From Gammaproteobacteria bacterium (GTDB lineage: Bacteria > Pseudomonadota > Gammaproteobacteria > JAABTG01), in the NCBI GenBank assembly GCA_034522055.1, contig JAXHLS010000002.1:806001-870000 (forward strand): 64,000 nucleotides of DNA, given 5' to 3'. The position numbers and the translations under genes are program-made. The notes beneath the pieces were generated by a model. The model was not told the origin of the DNA, ran no database searches, and was given only the letters and a program-made list of their open reading frames with translations. Shown here in pieces: positions 1-11,842 of this stretch (position 1 is its first letter; the number at the start of each line of letters is the position of its first letter).

Positions 1-286
1 GCGACACCGGATCCACCGGCATCAGGGGTGGATGGGGAAAACGCTCATCCAGGTACTCCATGATGATGTGCTCGTCGTAGAGCACCAGGTCCCGGTCCAC
101 CAGGGTGAGTACCGTGCCGTAGGGATTGAGGTCGTTCAGTTCCTCCGGCCGGCTGTCCTCATCGACGCTGAGGACATCGACGTTGATGGCCTTTTCGGAC
201 AACACGTAGCGCACGGCGTGACAGGCGGGATCCTTGGGATCGGAGTAGAAGGTCATCGTCGAACGGCGATTTGCAAGCTGAGCCAT
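1..286 (-). CDS. sspA: Stringent starvation protein A, N-terminal part (cut by window edge)
   Basis: The first 95 residues of an SspA-type, glutathione-S-transferase-like protein that binds RNA polymerase and alters transcription under starvation and acid stress. The visible part is the thioredoxin-like N-terminal domain, with the family signatures LNPYGTVLTLVDR and IIMEYLDERFPHPPLMPV. The reading frame runs off the left edge, so the helical C-terminal domain is not seen. It lies downstream of petABC on the same strand, a common gammaproteobacterial arrangement, separated by 268 bases in which I see no other gene. The ATG at 286 fits the family N-terminus; the ribosome site before it is weak. 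Confidence 0.9.
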   Translation of the reverse strand, partial: MAQLANRRSTMTFYSDPKDPACHAVRYVLSEKAINVDVLSVDEDSRPEELNDLNPYGTVLTLVDRDLVLYDEHIIMEYLDERFPHPPLMPVDPVS

Positions 287-554
287 GATTGGATATTTAA
301 CCCTCGAAAACGGAATAATGCGCCGGGCCACCAAGTGGGACGCCAGAATCCTCGGCGTGTCCGGCGCGACCCGTGGGAGGGCCGTCCTGCCGAATGCCCA
401 GGCGCCGGTGCGCAGATGCCCGGCCCGGGCGTGTAACGGATCAGGCGTAAAAAGCGCGGCCGGGAACGGGACGAAGCGGCGAGATACCCCGCACCCCGGC
501 GCCCACGCCAGGACATGAGCCGCTCGCAGGAGCCATTGAAGCCCCCGCGAGACC

Positions 555-1313
555 TCAGTGTATGTCCTTCCAATACTCCTTTTTGAGGAGATAGGCCAGT
601 ACGGTGAACACGATTAGGAACAATATCACGAACGTGCCCACCTGGGTACGCACCATCTTGGCGGGCTCCCCCAGATAGACGAGGAAGTTGGTCAGGTCTG
701 ACATGGCGGCCTGGAACTCCTCATCGCTCATGGAACCGGCCCGCAGGGTATCGAAGTCCTCGATGACCTTGCCGGCATCGTCGCCTTCACCCGCCGTGGT
801 CTTCTTTGCCGCCTTCAGCCCCTGCAACTCCCACAGCACGTGGGGCATGCCCACGTCCTTGAAGACCCCGTTGTTCACGCCGAAGGGGCGGGACTCGTCC
901 TTGTAGAAGGACAGGAGGTAAGTATAGACCCACTCCGGCCCCCGGGAGCGCGTCACCAGGGACAGGTCCGGCACGTTGATGCCGAACCAGCGTTCCGCAT
1001 CCTCGGCGGCCATGGCCACCTTCATGAGCTGGCCCGGCTTGTCCGTAATGTGCATGTAGTCGGACAGGAGTTCCTCTTCACTGAGGCCGATGTCGCGCCC
1101 GGTGCGGTTGTAGCGCTGGTAGGAAGCGCTGTGACAGGACAGGCAATAGTCCACGAACAACTTGGCGCCCCGTTGCAGGGACTGCTCGTCGCCGAGGTCA
1201 ATGTCCGGATGCTGGCAGGGCACCTGGCCGCAGGCACCGCCACCGGCGGCGTGGCCAAACAGGGGGGCCGCGCACAGCAGCACGGCGGCCAGGGTTCTGT
1301 TGATCATGGTCAT
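555..1313 (-). CDS. petC: Ubiquinol-cytochrome c reductase, cytochrome c1
   Basis: Membrane-anchored c-type cytochrome of the bc1 complex, passing electrons from the Rieske protein to soluble cytochrome c in the periplasm. The 252-residue product has a signal peptide of about 24 residues, one CLSCH heme site (Cys57, Cys60, His61), a likely axial Met156 in GMPHVLW, and one C-terminal membrane helix near residues 225-245. I chose the ATG at 1313 because it overlaps the petB stop as ATGA, which indicates translational coupling; ATG 1307 is the alternative. Last gene of petABC. Confidence 0.93.
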   Translation of the reverse strand: MTMINRTLAAVLLCAAPLFGHAAGGGACGQVPCQHPDIDLGDEQSLQRGAKLFVDYCLSCHSASYQRYNRTGRDIGLSEEELLSDYMHITDKPGQLMKVAMAAEDAERWFGINVPDLSLVTRSRGPEWVYTYLLSFYKDESRPFGVNNGVFKDVGMPHVLWELQGLKAAKKTTAGEGDDAGKVIEDFDTLRAGSMSDEEFQAAMSDLTNFLVYLGEPAKMVRTQVGTFVILFLIVFTVLAYLLKKEYWKDIH

Positions 1314-2530
1314 ATCACCCTCTCCGGTACCGGCTTGGTTCGTTCCATCCTGGTGTAGAACGGCATGAGCAGGAAGTATGCGAAATAGATGATGGAAAAG
1401 ACTCGCGCCAGAATGGTCTTGGTCGGGGTCGGGGCCTGCATGCCAAGCCAGCACAGTACCAGGAAGGCCACCACGAAGAGCCCCAGGGCCACCTTGGAGA
1501 TGATGCCCTTGTAGCGCATGGAGCGCACGGGGCTGCGATCGAGCCATGGCAACAGCACGAACATCACGATGGCCGCTCCCATGGCCACCACCCCCAGGAA
1601 CTTGTCCGGCACCGCGCGCAGGATGGCGTAGAAGGGTGTGAAGTACCACAGGGGCGCGATGTGCTCGGGGGTCTTCAGGGGATCCGCCGGCACGAAGTTG
1701 GCGTGCTCGATAAAGTAGCCACCCAGCTCCGGCGAGAAGAAGATGATGAGGGAGGCGATGATGAGGAACACGCCCACGCCGATGAGGTCCTTCACCGTAT
1801 AGTAGGGATGGAACGGAATGCCGTCCTTGGGGATGCCGTTCTCGTCCTTGTTCTTCTTGATGTCCACGCCGTCGGGGTTGTTGGAACCGACCTCGTGCAG
1901 CGCGATGATATGGGCCACCACCAGTCCCAGCAGCACCAACGGCAGGGCGATGACGTGGAGGGCGAAGAAGCGGTTAAGGGTGGCGTCGGACACCACGTAG
2001 TCGCCACGGATCCACAGGGCGAGTTCCTCGCCTATCACCGGGATGGCTCCGAACAGGGAGATGATCACCTGGGCGCCCCAGTAGGACATCTGTCCCCAGG
2101 GCAGCAGGTAACCCATGAAGGCTTCGGCCATGAGGGCGATATAGATGCCCATGCCCAGCAGCCAGATGAGTTCGCGGGGTTTCTTGTAGGACCCGTAGAG
2201 CACGCCGCGGAACATGTGCAGGTACACCACCACGAAGAACAGCGAGGCACCCGTGGAATGCATATAACGCAGCAGCCAGCCCCAGTTGACGTCACGCATG
2301 ATGTACTCGACCGAGGCGAAGGCAAGTTCCGCGTTGGGCTTGTAGTTCATGGTGAGCCAGATGCCGGTGACGATCTGATTGACCAGCACCAGCAGGGCGA
2401 GGGAGCCGAAGTAGTACCAGAAATTGAAGTTCTTGGGGGCGTAATACCGGGCCAGATGGTCGTTCCACAGCTGCGTCAGGGGGAACCGCTCGTCCACCCA
2501 CACGAGCATGGAGTTCATGGCATTTTTCAT
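1310..2530 (-). CDS. petB: Ubiquinol-cytochrome c reductase, cytochrome b
   Basis: Integral membrane cytochrome b of the bc1 complex, carrying the two b hemes and both quinone sites. The 406-residue sequence has the expected multi-helix layout and paired heme-binding histidines (for example RYMHSTG and FFVVVYLHMFRG, then FFALHVIALP and VVAHIIALHEVG). The Qo-site tetrapeptide is PLWY (in EHIAPLWYFTPFY) rather than the textbook PEWY. The ATG at 2530 shares one base with the petA stop (TGATG), and the 3-prime end overlaps petC by four bases, so the three genes form one transcript. Confidence 0.95.
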   Translation of the reverse strand: MKNAMNSMLVWVDERFPLTQLWNDHLARYYAPKNFNFWYYFGSLALLVLVNQIVTGIWLTMNYKPNAELAFASVEYIMRDVNWGWLLRYMHSTGASLFFVVVYLHMFRGVLYGSYKKPRELIWLLGMGIYIALMAEAFMGYLLPWGQMSYWGAQVIISLFGAIPVIGEELALWIRGDYVVSDATLNRFFALHVIALPLVLLGLVVAHIIALHEVGSNNPDGVDIKKNKDENGIPKDGIPFHPYYTVKDLIGVGVFLIIASLIIFFSPELGGYFIEHANFVPADPLKTPEHIAPLWYFTPFYAILRAVPDKFLGVVAMGAAIVMFVLLPWLDRSPVRSMRYKGIISKVALGLFVVAFLVLCWLGMQAPTPTKTILARVFSIIYFAYFLLMPFYTRMERTKPVPERVI

Positions 2531-3123
2531 CAGGCGGCTCCTTGATCCACACCAATAATGAGCTTGGTGTCGCTGAGATAGGAGTGGGGCGGCACCTCGA
2601 GATTGAGGGGCGCGGGAACGCCGGCGTATACGCGCCCGGCGAGATCGAAGGAGGAACCGTGGCAGGGGCAGAAGAAGCCGCCTTTCCATTCCGGGCCCAG
2701 ATCCGCCGGTGCCAGTTCGGGGCGATAGGTGGGGGAGCAGCCGAGATGGGTGCACAGGCCCACCAGAATGGCGTACTGGGGCTTGATGGAGCGCGTGGGA
2801 TTGGCGGCGTAATCGGGCTGCTGGGGCTCCTCGGAGTGGGGGTCGCGCAGCTTGTCCTCCAGCGTATCCATGGCCTCCAGGGTGTCGTCGGAGCGGCGCA
2901 CAATCCACACCGGCTTGCCGCGCCATTTGACCGTCAACATCTGGCCCGGTTCCAGCTTGCCGATATCCGCCTCGACCGGCGCGCCGATGGCCTCGGCGCG
3001 GGCGCTGGGGCGCCAGGACATAATGAAGGGCACGGCCGCGAAGGCCACCCCCACGCCACCGACGACGGAGGTCGCGGCCGTCAGAAAACGGCGGCGATCC
3101 TTGTCTGTACTCTGCTCACTCAT
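2530..3123 (-). CDS. petA: Ubiquinol-cytochrome c reductase, Rieske iron-sulfur subunit
   Basis: Rieske [2Fe-2S] protein of the bc1 complex, taking electrons from quinol on the periplasmic side. The 197-residue product begins with a twin-arginine type anchor (DKDRRRFLTAATSVVGG) and carries both cluster motifs, CTHLGCSP and CPCHGSSFD, near the C-terminus. The ATG at 3123 is preceded by GGGGA about seven bases upstream; a TTG at 3129 is possible but less likely. First gene of petABC; a 17-bp palindrome lies about 35 bases upstream. Confidence 0.95.
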   Translation of the reverse strand: MSEQSTDKDRRRFLTAATSVVGGVGVAFAAVPFIMSWRPSARAEAIGAPVEADIGKLEPGQMLTVKWRGKPVWIVRRSDDTLEAMDTLEDKLRDPHSEEPQQPDYAANPTRSIKPQYAILVGLCTHLGCSPTYRPELAPADLGPEWKGGFFCPCHGSSFDLAGRVYAGVPAPLNLEVPPHSYLSDTKLIIGVDQGAA

Positions 3124-3157
3124 TCGCAAATCCCCACAGGGCGTCGATACACGAATC

Positions 3158-3174
3158 CTGATTAAATTAATCAG
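3158..3174. promoter_or_regulatory. Perfect 17-bp palindrome upstream of petA, possible operator
   Basis: CTGATTAAATTAATCAG has 8-bp perfect arms around one central base, inside an A/T-rich stretch (about 3,155-3,205) that contrasts with the surrounding high-GC sequence. It ends about 35 bases before the petA start, where a repressor or activator of petABC could bind. The binding protein is unknown and function is inferred from position and symmetry only. Confidence 0.45.
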
Positions 3175-3309
3175 AATATATTTAAATAACCATTCTTAAA
3201 ATAGCCAAATAGGATGGTCGAAGTTGCCATTTTCGTCAAGCGCCGGTTACGACACCGTTCCCCTTCCGGATCACGCCCCCGCCCCTTCGGCCAGGCGATG
3301 GCAACCACC

Positions 3310-4404
3310 TCAGCCCCCGGCCAGGGCATCCTCGAGGGCGGTGAGGAAGGCGCGGTTCTCTGCCGGGGTGGACACGGTCACCCGCAGGCAGTCGGCCAAC
3401 ATCGGGCCCGCGCCATCCAGACACTTCACCAGCACGCCGCGGGCCTTGAGTCCTTCGAATATCGATCGTGCCCTCCCGGGGGGCGTACGGAAGAGCAGGA
3501 AATTGGCCCGGCTCGGCCACACCCACAGCCCCGAGAGGGCCTCCAGTTCCGTCGTGAGCAACTCCCGCTGCTGCCGCAGGCCGGCCACCTGGGCCTCCAG
3601 CACATCGTAGTGGCGCAGGGCGAAGTCGGCGCTCAGCTGGGTCAAGACGTTGATGTTGTAGGGCAGGCGCACCTTGTCCAGTTGCGTCACCCAGGCCCCT
3701 GGTCCCGCCAGCCAGCCCAGGCGCAGGCCGGCGAGGCCGAGCTTGGATACGGTGCGCATCACCAGCAGGTTGGGGTGATGGGCCACGTCCTCCAGGAAAG
3801 AGGCGCCGGCAAACGGCGTATAGGCCTCATCCACCACCACCAGCCCCGGCGCGGCCGCCAGGATGCGCTCCACCTGTTCCCGGGGGAACAGGTTGCCCGT
3901 GGGGTTGTTGGGATAGGCCAGGAAGATGACCGCCGGCTGCTCGATGCGTATGGCCGCCAGCATGGCGTCCATGTCGAGGCCGAAGTCATCGGCGGCCAGG
4001 GCCACGGGCACATAGCGGAAACCCAACGTCTCGGCCAACAGCCGGTACATGACGAAGGAGGGCTCGGGCGACATCACCGCGCGCCCGCTGCCCGCCACCG
4101 CCATGAGGATGATCTGGATGAGTTCATCGGAGCCATTGCCCAGCAGCAGGGCGGCCGCCGGTGGCACCTTCATGGTGGCGCGCAGGCGCGCCACCAGGCG
4201 GCGGGCGGTGGCGTCGGGATAGCGATTCACCGGCGCCGCCTTGAGTTCTTTTAGCCAGGCCCCGGCCAGTTCCCCGGGCCACGGCCAGGGGTTCTCCATG
4301 GCGTCCAGCTTGATCAGGCCGCCGGCGTCGGGGACGTGGTAGGCGTCCCGTTCCCGCAACCGCGGCTGTACCAGGTTGCGGACCAGGCGCTCGGCCTCAG
4401 TCAT
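3310..4404 (-). CDS. hisC: Histidinol-phosphate aminotransferase
   Basis: PLP enzyme of histidine synthesis that transaminates imidazole-acetol phosphate to histidinol phosphate. The 364 residues show the fold-type I aminotransferase pattern: NPWPWP near the start, [16 protein letters not shown], the [10 protein letters not shown] segment, the Schiff-base lysine in [14 protein letters not shown], and the C-terminal [11 protein letters not shown]. The start at 4404 overlaps hisD by eight bases, so hisG-hisD-hisC are probably translated as a unit. I see no clear terminator in the short gap before petA. Confidence 0.94.
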   Translation of the reverse strand: MTEAERLVRNLVQPRLRERDAYHVPDAGGLIKLDAMENPWPWPGELAGAWLKELKAAPVNRYPDATARRLVARLRATMKVPPAAALLLGNGSDELIQIILMAVAGSGRAVMSPEPSFVMYRLLAETLGFRYVPVALAADDFGLDMDAMLAAIRIEQPAVIFLAYPNNPTGNLFPREQVERILAAAPGLVVVDEAYTPFAGASFLEDVAHHPNLLVMRTVSKLGLAGLRLGWLAGPGAWVTQLDKVRLPYNINVLTQLSADFALRHYDVLEAQVAGLRQQRELLTTELEALSGLWVWPSRANFLLFRTPPGRARSIFEGLKARGVLVKCLDGAGPMLADCLRVTVSTPAENRAFLTALEDALAGG

Positions 4405-5692
4405 CCCGCACCCGGTACTCGGCTGAGCGGGCATGGGCAGTGAGCCCCTCGCCCCGGGCCAGCCGTGAAGCCACCCGTCCGAGGACGTCGGCGCCAGCCG
4501 CCGAGCACATGATGATGCTGGAGCGTTTCTGGAAGTCGTAGACCCCCAGGGGCGAGGAGAAGCGTGCCGTGCGGGAGGTGGGCAGCACATGGTTGGGACC
4601 CGCACAGTAATCCCCCAGGGCCTCGGCGGTGTAGCGCCCCATGAAGATGGCCCCGGCATGGCGGATGGAGAGCAGCATGGCCTCGGGATCGGCCACCGAC
4701 AGCTCCAGGTGCTCGGGGGCGATATGGTTGGCCACCCGTACCGCATCCGCCATGTCCGCCACCCGGATGAGGGCGCCCCGGGCCGCCATGGAGGCCCCGA
4801 TGATGGCGGCCCGCTCCATGCCGGGCATGAGACGCGCCACCGCCTCCTCGACGGCATCGAGGAAGGCACCGTCCGGGGACACCAGGATGGCCTGGGCGTC
4901 CTCGTCGTGTTCCGCCTGGGAGAACAGATCCATGGCGATCCAGTCGGCATCGGTGGCGCCGTCGCACACCACCAGGATCTCCGAGGGTCCCGCCACCATG
5001 TCGATGCCCACGGTGCCGAAGACCATGCGCTTGGCGGTGGCCACGTAGATGTTGCCGGGGCCCACGATCTTGTCCACCGCCGGGATAGTGGCGGTGCCGT
5101 AGGCCAGGGCCGCCACCGCCTGGGCGCCGCCCACCGTCACCGCACGGTCGACGCCGGCCACCGCCGCCGCCGCCAGCACCAGTTCGCTGAGCTCGCCGTC
5201 GGGAGCCGGCACCACCATGAGGATCTCCTCCACCCCCGCCACCTGGGCGGGGATGGCGTTCATCAGCACCGACGAGGGATAGGCGGCCTTGCCGCCGGGA
5301 ACGTAGAGTCCCACCCGGTCCAAAGGGGTCACCTGCTGGCCCAGCACGGTGCCATCGGCCTCCTCGTAGCGCCAGGATTCCAGGCGCTGGTGCTCGTGGT
5401 AGGCCCGCACCCGGGCCGCGGCCGTCTCCAGGGCCTCCCGGAGATCCGCGGGAATGGCCTCGAGGGCCGCCGCCAACCGCTCGGGACCGATGACCAGGTC
5501 GGCCATGGCGGTCACGTCACGGCGGTCGAAGCGGTTGGTGTACTCCATCACCGCAGCGTCGCCGCGGTGGCGCACGTCCGCCAGGATGTCCGCCACCCGA
5601 CGGTTCACCGACCGGTCCGCCTCGCCGTCCCAGCTCAACAAGCCGTCGAGACGGTCCCAGAAATCCACCTCCGCGATATCGAGTCGCTGCAT
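4397..5692 (-). CDS. hisD: Histidinol dehydrogenase
   Basis: Zinc and NAD-dependent enzyme that oxidises histidinol to histidine in two steps. The 431-residue protein matches the family length and keeps its hallmarks: [69 protein letters not shown] and the C-terminal [16 protein letters not shown]. The ATG at 5692 gives the usual N-terminus; longer upstream reading is out of family. It sits four bases after hisG. Confidence 0.95.
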   Translation of the reverse strand: MQRLDIAEVDFWDRLDGLLSWDGEADRSVNRRVADILADVRHRGDAAVMEYTNRFDRRDVTAMADLVIGPERLAAALEAIPADLREALETAAARVRAYHEHQRLESWRYEEADGTVLGQQVTPLDRVGLYVPGGKAAYPSSVLMNAIPAQVAGVEEILMVVPAPDGELSELVLAAAAVAGVDRAVTVGGAQAVAALAYGTATIPAVDKIVGPGNIYVATAKRMVFGTVGIDMVAGPSEILVVCDGATDADWIAMDLFSQAEHDEDAQAILVSPDGAFLDAVEEAVARLMPGMERAAIIGASMAARGALIRVADMADAVRVANHIAPEHLELSVADPEAMLLSIRHAGAIFMGRYTAEALGDYCAGPNHVLPTSRTARFSSPLGVYDFQKRSSIIMCSAAGADVLGRVASRLARGEGLTAHARSAEYRVRDD

Positions 5693-5696
5693 TGGT

Positions 5697-7880
<2,184 letters not shown>

Positions 7881-7972
7881 AGTACTTCCAACCGGGTTGA
7901 GTAGGGTGCCGCCGTGACTCGCCAACGGCATGACGGGACGGATTCATGAGGTCAACGGCGCGGATTGTAACC

Positions 7973-8269
7973 TCAGGGCAGGAGTTCGCGCAGGTTGCTG
8001 GCCCGGGCGATGGCCTCCATCTGGGCGGGAATGTTGGTGAAATGGACCTCCATATCCCGCTTGTGCGCCTCGCGCATCCACTCCACCAGCAGGGCAAGCC
8101 CAGCACTGTCGGCGCGGGTCACGCCCGCCAGATCGAACACCAGCCGCCGGTGACGCCCCGAGAACAAGGCCAGGGACGAGCGCCACACATCGGGCACGGT
8201 GGCGAACTGCAGCGGGCCCTTGACCTCGAACCAGTCGCCTTCGGCATCCCGCACCTCCACCACGCTCAC
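7973..8269 (-). CDS. mlaB: Mla system STAS-domain protein MlaB
   Basis: Cytosolic STAS-domain subunit (98 residues) that stabilises the MlaFEDB phospholipid-transport ABC complex. The STAS signature appears as VFDLAGVTRADSAGLALLVEW, with the conserved DSAG loop. Its start overlaps the mlaC stop by four bases (ATGA). Sequence similarity among MlaB proteins is low, so the name rests on domain plus position. Confidence 0.87.
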   Translation of the reverse strand: MSVVEVRDAEGDWFEVKGPLQFATVPDVWRSSLALFSGRHRRLVFDLAGVTRADSAGLALLVEWMREAHKRDMEVHFTNIPAQMEAIARASNLRELLP

Positions 8270-8886
8270 CGATCCAGACTTTGATTGCGCTCGGCCAGCA
8301 TGGCGATGAGCCTGTCGATGCCGTGGGATCGGATCTGGCCGGCGAAGGACGACCGATAGTTGCTCACCAGGCTCACCCCCTCAATGGTGACATCGTAGAC
8401 CATCCATCTGCCATCGTTGCGATGCATGTTGTAACTGATGGGGATGGTGTAGCCGCCACCCTGCCGGACCTCCGTGCGTACCAGCACGTCTTCGCCCTCG
8501 GTACGCACCCGCACCGGCAGGTATTCGATCTCCTGATCGGAATACTCGGTGAGGGCCGTGGCATAGGTCTTCACCAGCAGTTGCCTGAACTCCTGCTCGA
8601 AGCGCTCCCGTTGCTCCGGCGACGCCTCACGCCAGTAACGGCCGAGTACCCACTTGGACATGCGCTCGAAATCGAAGTGAGGTAGCACCACCTCGTTTAC
8701 GAGTTCGTGGATCAGGGCCTCGTTCTTCACCAGGGCCTCGCGATCCGCCCTGACCTGGCTTATCACCCGGTCCGCGGTCTCTTTCACCAGGCGCGCCGCC
8801 TCGTGCACGGGCGGGCCGGCGACCGCGGAGCCCCCCCATAGCAACAGGAAGAGGGAAACGCCTGCAATCAATCGGGACATGCTCAT
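8266..8886 (-). CDS. mlaC: Periplasmic phospholipid shuttle MlaC
   Basis: Soluble periplasmic lipid carrier that ferries phospholipids between the outer-membrane MlaA complex and the inner-membrane MlaFEDB complex. The product (about 206 residues) has a signal peptide ending near AVAGPP and the MlaC-family core LPHFDFERMSKWVLGRYW, with the later GRWMVYDVTIEGVSLVSNYR block. Two close ATG codons exist (8886 and 8880); I report 8886, with weak ribosome-site support for either. Confidence 0.9.
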   Translation of the reverse strand: MSMSRLIAGVSLFLLLWGGSAVAGPPVHEAARLVKETADRVISQVRADREALVKNEALIHELVNEVVLPHFDFERMSKWVLGRYWREASPEQRERFEQEFRQLLVKTYATALTEYSDQEIEYLPVRVRTEGEDVLVRTEVRQGGGYTIPISYNMHRNDGRWMVYDVTIEGVSLVSNYRSSFAGQIRSHGIDRLIAMLAERNQSLDR

Positions 8887-8966
8887 AATGTTTTTCTGCC
8901 AAAGGTACATGGATGCCGGACCGCTGCCACCCGGGCCATCGCATAGCGGGCGCAGTCGGGCCGGCC

Positions 8967-9491
8967 TCAGGGTGCGAAGGGATCCTGGGGGTCGAAATCA
9001 CCCGTCCCGGCCGGTGGTGCGGCCGGCCCGTCGGCGGCCTGGCTGTAGAGGAACTGCCCCACGATCTGTTCGAGCACCAAAGCGGACTGGGTGATCAGGA
9101 TCTCATCGCCGTCCTTCATATAGTTGTCGTCACCGCCGGCGTCCAGGGCGACGTATTGCTCGCCCAGCAGACCGGCGGTGAATATGTTTGCCATGGTGTC
9201 GGCGGGGATCTTGTCATAGCGGGCGCCGATACCCATGGTCACCCGCGCCTGGTAGGTGCGGTCATCGAACTCAATGGCCCGCACGCGTCCCACGTTGACC
9301 CCCGCCATGGTGACCGGCGAACGCACCTTGAGCCCGCCGACGTTATCGAAATAGGCGACGACCTCGTAGCCATCACCGCTGCCGTCCGACAGGGCCAGGT
9401 TGCTCACGTGCATGGCGAGCATGAACAGAGCCGCCAGTCCCAGGGCCACGAACACCCCTACGCCCACCTCGACCATCTTGGTATTCACCAT
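8967..9491 (-). CDS. mlaD: Mla system MCE-domain protein MlaD
   Basis: Inner-membrane protein with one N-terminal helix (about residues 9-27) and a periplasmic MCE domain that forms the hexameric lipid channel of the Mla complex. The MCE core reads FDNVGGLKVRSPVTMAGVNVG, and the barrel-loop region ends in AGLLGEQYVALDAGG. At 174 residues it is of normal length. Its ribosome site lies within or beside the repeat remnant between mlaE and mlaD. Confidence 0.93.
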   Translation of the reverse strand: MVNTKMVEVGVGVFVALGLAALFMLAMHVSNLALSDGSGDGYEVVAYFDNVGGLKVRSPVTMAGVNVGRVRAIEFDDRTYQARVTMGIGARYDKIPADTMANIFTAGLLGEQYVALDAGGDDNYMKDGDEILITQSALVLEQIVGQFLYSQAADGPAAPPAGTGDFDPQDPFAP

Positions 9492-9501
9492 CCGCCTGTC
9501 C

Positions 9502-9526
9502 TAACTCTCCCGACTTTCACGTTAAA
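9502..9526. repeat. Possible internally deleted copy of the 127-bp repeat (ends only)
   Basis: The mlaE-mlaD junction contains TAACTCTC directly followed by CCGACTTTCACGTTAAA. These match the first 8 and last roughly 16 bases of the 127-bp repeat at 52,858, with the middle missing. The right part supplies the mlaE stop codon. The match is short and could be chance, but both termini occur in the correct order and orientation. Confidence 0.45.
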
Positions 9527-10304
9527 CCTCGTTGAACATCAGCGCCGTGAGCACGAAATCCAGCCCCAGCACCGCCAGCGCCGAGTGGACCACCGTACGC
9601 GTGGTGGCGCGCCCGACACCCTCCGACGTGGGCACACAATCATACCCCTCGAAGACCGCTATCCAAGTCACCACGAAGCCGAAAACGATGCTCTTTATCA
9701 CACCATTGAACACGTCATCACGCAAATCCACCTTGGACTGCATCTGGGACCAGAAGGCGCCGTCGTCCACACCCAGCAGACCCACCCCGACGAAGTAGCC
9801 ACCGAGTACGCCCGTGGCGCTGAAGATGGCCGCCAGCAGGGGCAGGGACAGCCACCCCGCCAAGAAACGGGGACCCACCACCCGCCGCAGGGGGTCCACC
9901 GCCATCATCTCCATACCCGCTAGCTGCTCGGTGGCCTTCATCAGCCCGATCTCGGCCGTGAGCGCCGAGCCCGCCCGCCCCGCGAACAGCAGCGCCGACA
10001 CCACCGGACCCAGTTCCCGCACCAGGGACAGGGCCACCACCACCCCCAGGGACTCCTCGGCTCCGAAGTCCACCAGGGTGTTGTAGCCCTGGAGCCCCAG
10101 CACCATGCCCACGAACAGCCCGGAGACCACGATGATGAGCAGGGACAACACCCCCACGGACCACAGCTGGGCCACCACCAGACCGGCGCGGGGATACAAT
10201 TCTCCCAGTCCCCACAACACTCGGGCGAGGAACAGATGGGCCCGCCCGAGGCGCTCGAAGAACCCGAGCCCGCCGCGTCCCAAGCGCCGTAGCAGTTCTA
10301 TCAA
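9522..10304 (-). CDS. mlaE: Mla system ABC permease MlaE
   Basis: Inner-membrane permease (260 residues) of the MlaFEDB lipid transporter. It has several strongly hydrophobic helices, the family block [19 protein letters not shown], and the [17 protein letters not shown] coupling segment that contacts the ATPase. The start overlaps the mlaF stop by four bases. Its last codons lie in the short repeat remnant at 9,502-9,526. Confidence 0.94.
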   Translation of the reverse strand: MIELLRRLGRGGLGFFERLGRAHLFLARVLWGLGELYPRAGLVVAQLWSVGVLSLLIIVVSGLFVGMVLGLQGYNTLVDFGAEESLGVVVALSLVRELGPVVSALLFAGRAGSALTAEIGLMKATEQLAGMEMMAVDPLRRVVGPRFLAGWLSLPLLAAIFSATGVLGGYFVGVGLLGVDDGAFWSQMQSKVDLRDDVFNGVIKSIVFGFVVTWIAVFEGYDCVPTSEGVGRATTRTVVHSALAVLGLDFVLTALMFNEV

Positions 10305-11170
10305 CCCTCTTCCCCGGCCATCAGGTCTTCCACGTAGTCGCGCGCCGGATAGTGAAAAGGCACCGGTCCGTCCGGCAGGCCCTCGAGGAACTGGCGCACC
10401 CAGCGTGAATCGGTGCGGGCCAAGGCTTCGGGCGTGCCCTCCCCCACCACCCGACCGCCCGACAGCACGTAGACGTAATCGGCAATGGCCGCCGTCTCCT
10501 CCACATCGTGGGAGACCACCACGCTGGTGAGCCCGATGATGTCGTTCAATTCCCGGATGAGCTTCACCAGGGTGGCCAGGGAGATGGGGTCCTGTCCGGT
10601 GAAGGGCTCGTCATACATGATCATCATGGGATCCAGGGCGATGGCGCGGGCCAGGGCCACCCGGCGTGCCATGCCGCCGGACAACTCGCGGGTCTCGAGG
10701 TTTCGCGCCCCGCGCAGGCCCACCGCTTCCAGCTTCATGAGCACGATGTCGCGGATGATGGACTCAGGCAGGCCGGTATGCTCGCGCAGGGGATAGGCGA
10801 CGTTGTCGAACACGTCGAGATCCGTGAGCAGCGCGCCGCTCTGGAACAGCATCCCCATGCGCTTGCGCAGGGCATAGAGGCCGTCCCGGGACAGGCGGTG
10901 GACGTCCTGGCCGTCCACCTCGATGGTGCCTGCATCGGGGCGCAGCTGGCCGCCGATGAGCTTGAGCAGGGTGGTCTTGCCGGTGCCGCTGGGGCCCATG
11001 ATAGCCGTCACCCGGCCCTCGGGAATGGCCAGATCCACGTTATCGAAAATGACCCGTGGACCACGGGAGAAACACAGGCCACGGATCACCACCAGGGCGC
11101 CGCCGGCGGCGGTCGGGTCGGCCTCGGGGGTTGTCGGGTCACTGGTGGTCACGATCTCTCCGGCTTTCAT
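10301..11170 (-). CDS. mlaF: Mla system ABC ATPase MlaF
   Basis: ATP-binding subunit driving MlaFEDB phospholipid transport. Walker A is GPSGTGKTT, the signature is [15 protein letters not shown], and Walker B is [14 protein letters not shown], followed by VVVSHDVEE. The 289-residue protein starts at ATG 11,170 (MKAGEIVTT); a longer frame exists but its extra residues look unlike the family. The first gene of the mla operon, nine bases after the DUF72-like gene. Confidence 0.94.
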   Translation of the reverse strand: MKAGEIVTTSDPTTPEADPTAAGGALVVIRGLCFSRGPRVIFDNVDLAIPEGRVTAIMGPSGTGKTTLLKLIGGQLRPDAGTIEVDGQDVHRLSRDGLYALRKRMGMLFQSGALLTDLDVFDNVAYPLREHTGLPESIIRDIVLMKLEAVGLRGARNLETRELSGGMARRVALARAIALDPMMIMYDEPFTGQDPISLATLVKLIRELNDIIGLTSVVVSHDVEETAAIADYVYVLSGGRVVGEGTPEALARTDSRWVRQFLEGLPDGPVPFHYPARDYVEDLMAGEEG

Positions 11171-11178
11171 CGACGCTT

Positions 11179-11808
11179 TCAGGCCCCCAACAGGTCGATG
11201 ATGATCTGGACCTGCGCCATGGATTGGGGCGCCCGCGACGACGCCGGGAAGCATGCCAGCGCAGGTCTGCCCTCCGTGGCCGCCGCGAAGGCCTGCAGAT
11301 GGGCGGCGAGATGCCGGTTATCGGACGGCGCCTCCGGGAACCTCAGGACCGCGCAGGGTTGGTGAACCTCACCACCGGCGTCGCAGATGAAGGCCGCCGC
11401 GGGCGCATCGGGCCCACCCGCGGGTAGGCCATCGCCCCCGGTATAAGGCATTGCGCACACCGCCCGGGGTGCCGCCCAGGCCCCCAGGGCGTCAAGCCAG
11501 CCCGGCGCGGGCGGAGACGACGCCACCACGCCGCCGAGGCAGGGCCCGAGGGCGCGCAGCCCGGGCCCGACCCGGACCAGGGCCGCCGGAGCCACCTCCA
11601 CCCAGAAGGCGAACCCGGGGGGGACGTCCTGCAGCCAACTCTCCACCTGCCCCACATCGGTCGCGGCGAAGCGATGGCCGGGCACCAGGACGGCGCGGAA
11701 CTCGTTGGCATAGTAGCCGAGACGCCATTCCCGGGGCAGGTCCGGGGGATAGAAGGACCCCGCCCAGTGGTCGTGATCCCAGCCGATGCTGCCGACGACG
11801 ATGGTCAC
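11179..11808 (-). CDS. DUF72 (YecE-like) family protein, apparently degenerate
   Basis: The 209-residue product opens with the DUF72 pattern (VVGSIGWDHDHWAGSFYPPD, then LGYYANEFRAV), but it is shorter than usual members and lacks a clear version of the later YVRLHG and WYVFFNN blocks of that family. Function of DUF72 proteins is not established. The gene is well placed between secF and mlaF with short gaps, so it may simply be cotranscribed. I call it DUF72-like on the N-terminus only. Confidence 0.6.
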   Translation of the reverse strand: MTIVVGSIGWDHDHWAGSFYPPDLPREWRLGYYANEFRAVLVPGHRFAATDVGQVESWLQDVPPGFAFWVEVAPAALVRVGPGLRALGPCLGGVVASSPPAPGWLDALGAWAAPRAVCAMPYTGGDGLPAGGPDAPAAAFICDAGGEVHQPCAVLRFPEAPSDNRHLAAHLQAFAAATEGRPALACFPASSRAPQSMAQVQIIIDLLGA

Positions 11809-11842
11809 GGGCTCAAGCGACGGGTCCCTGCACCGTCCTCCC

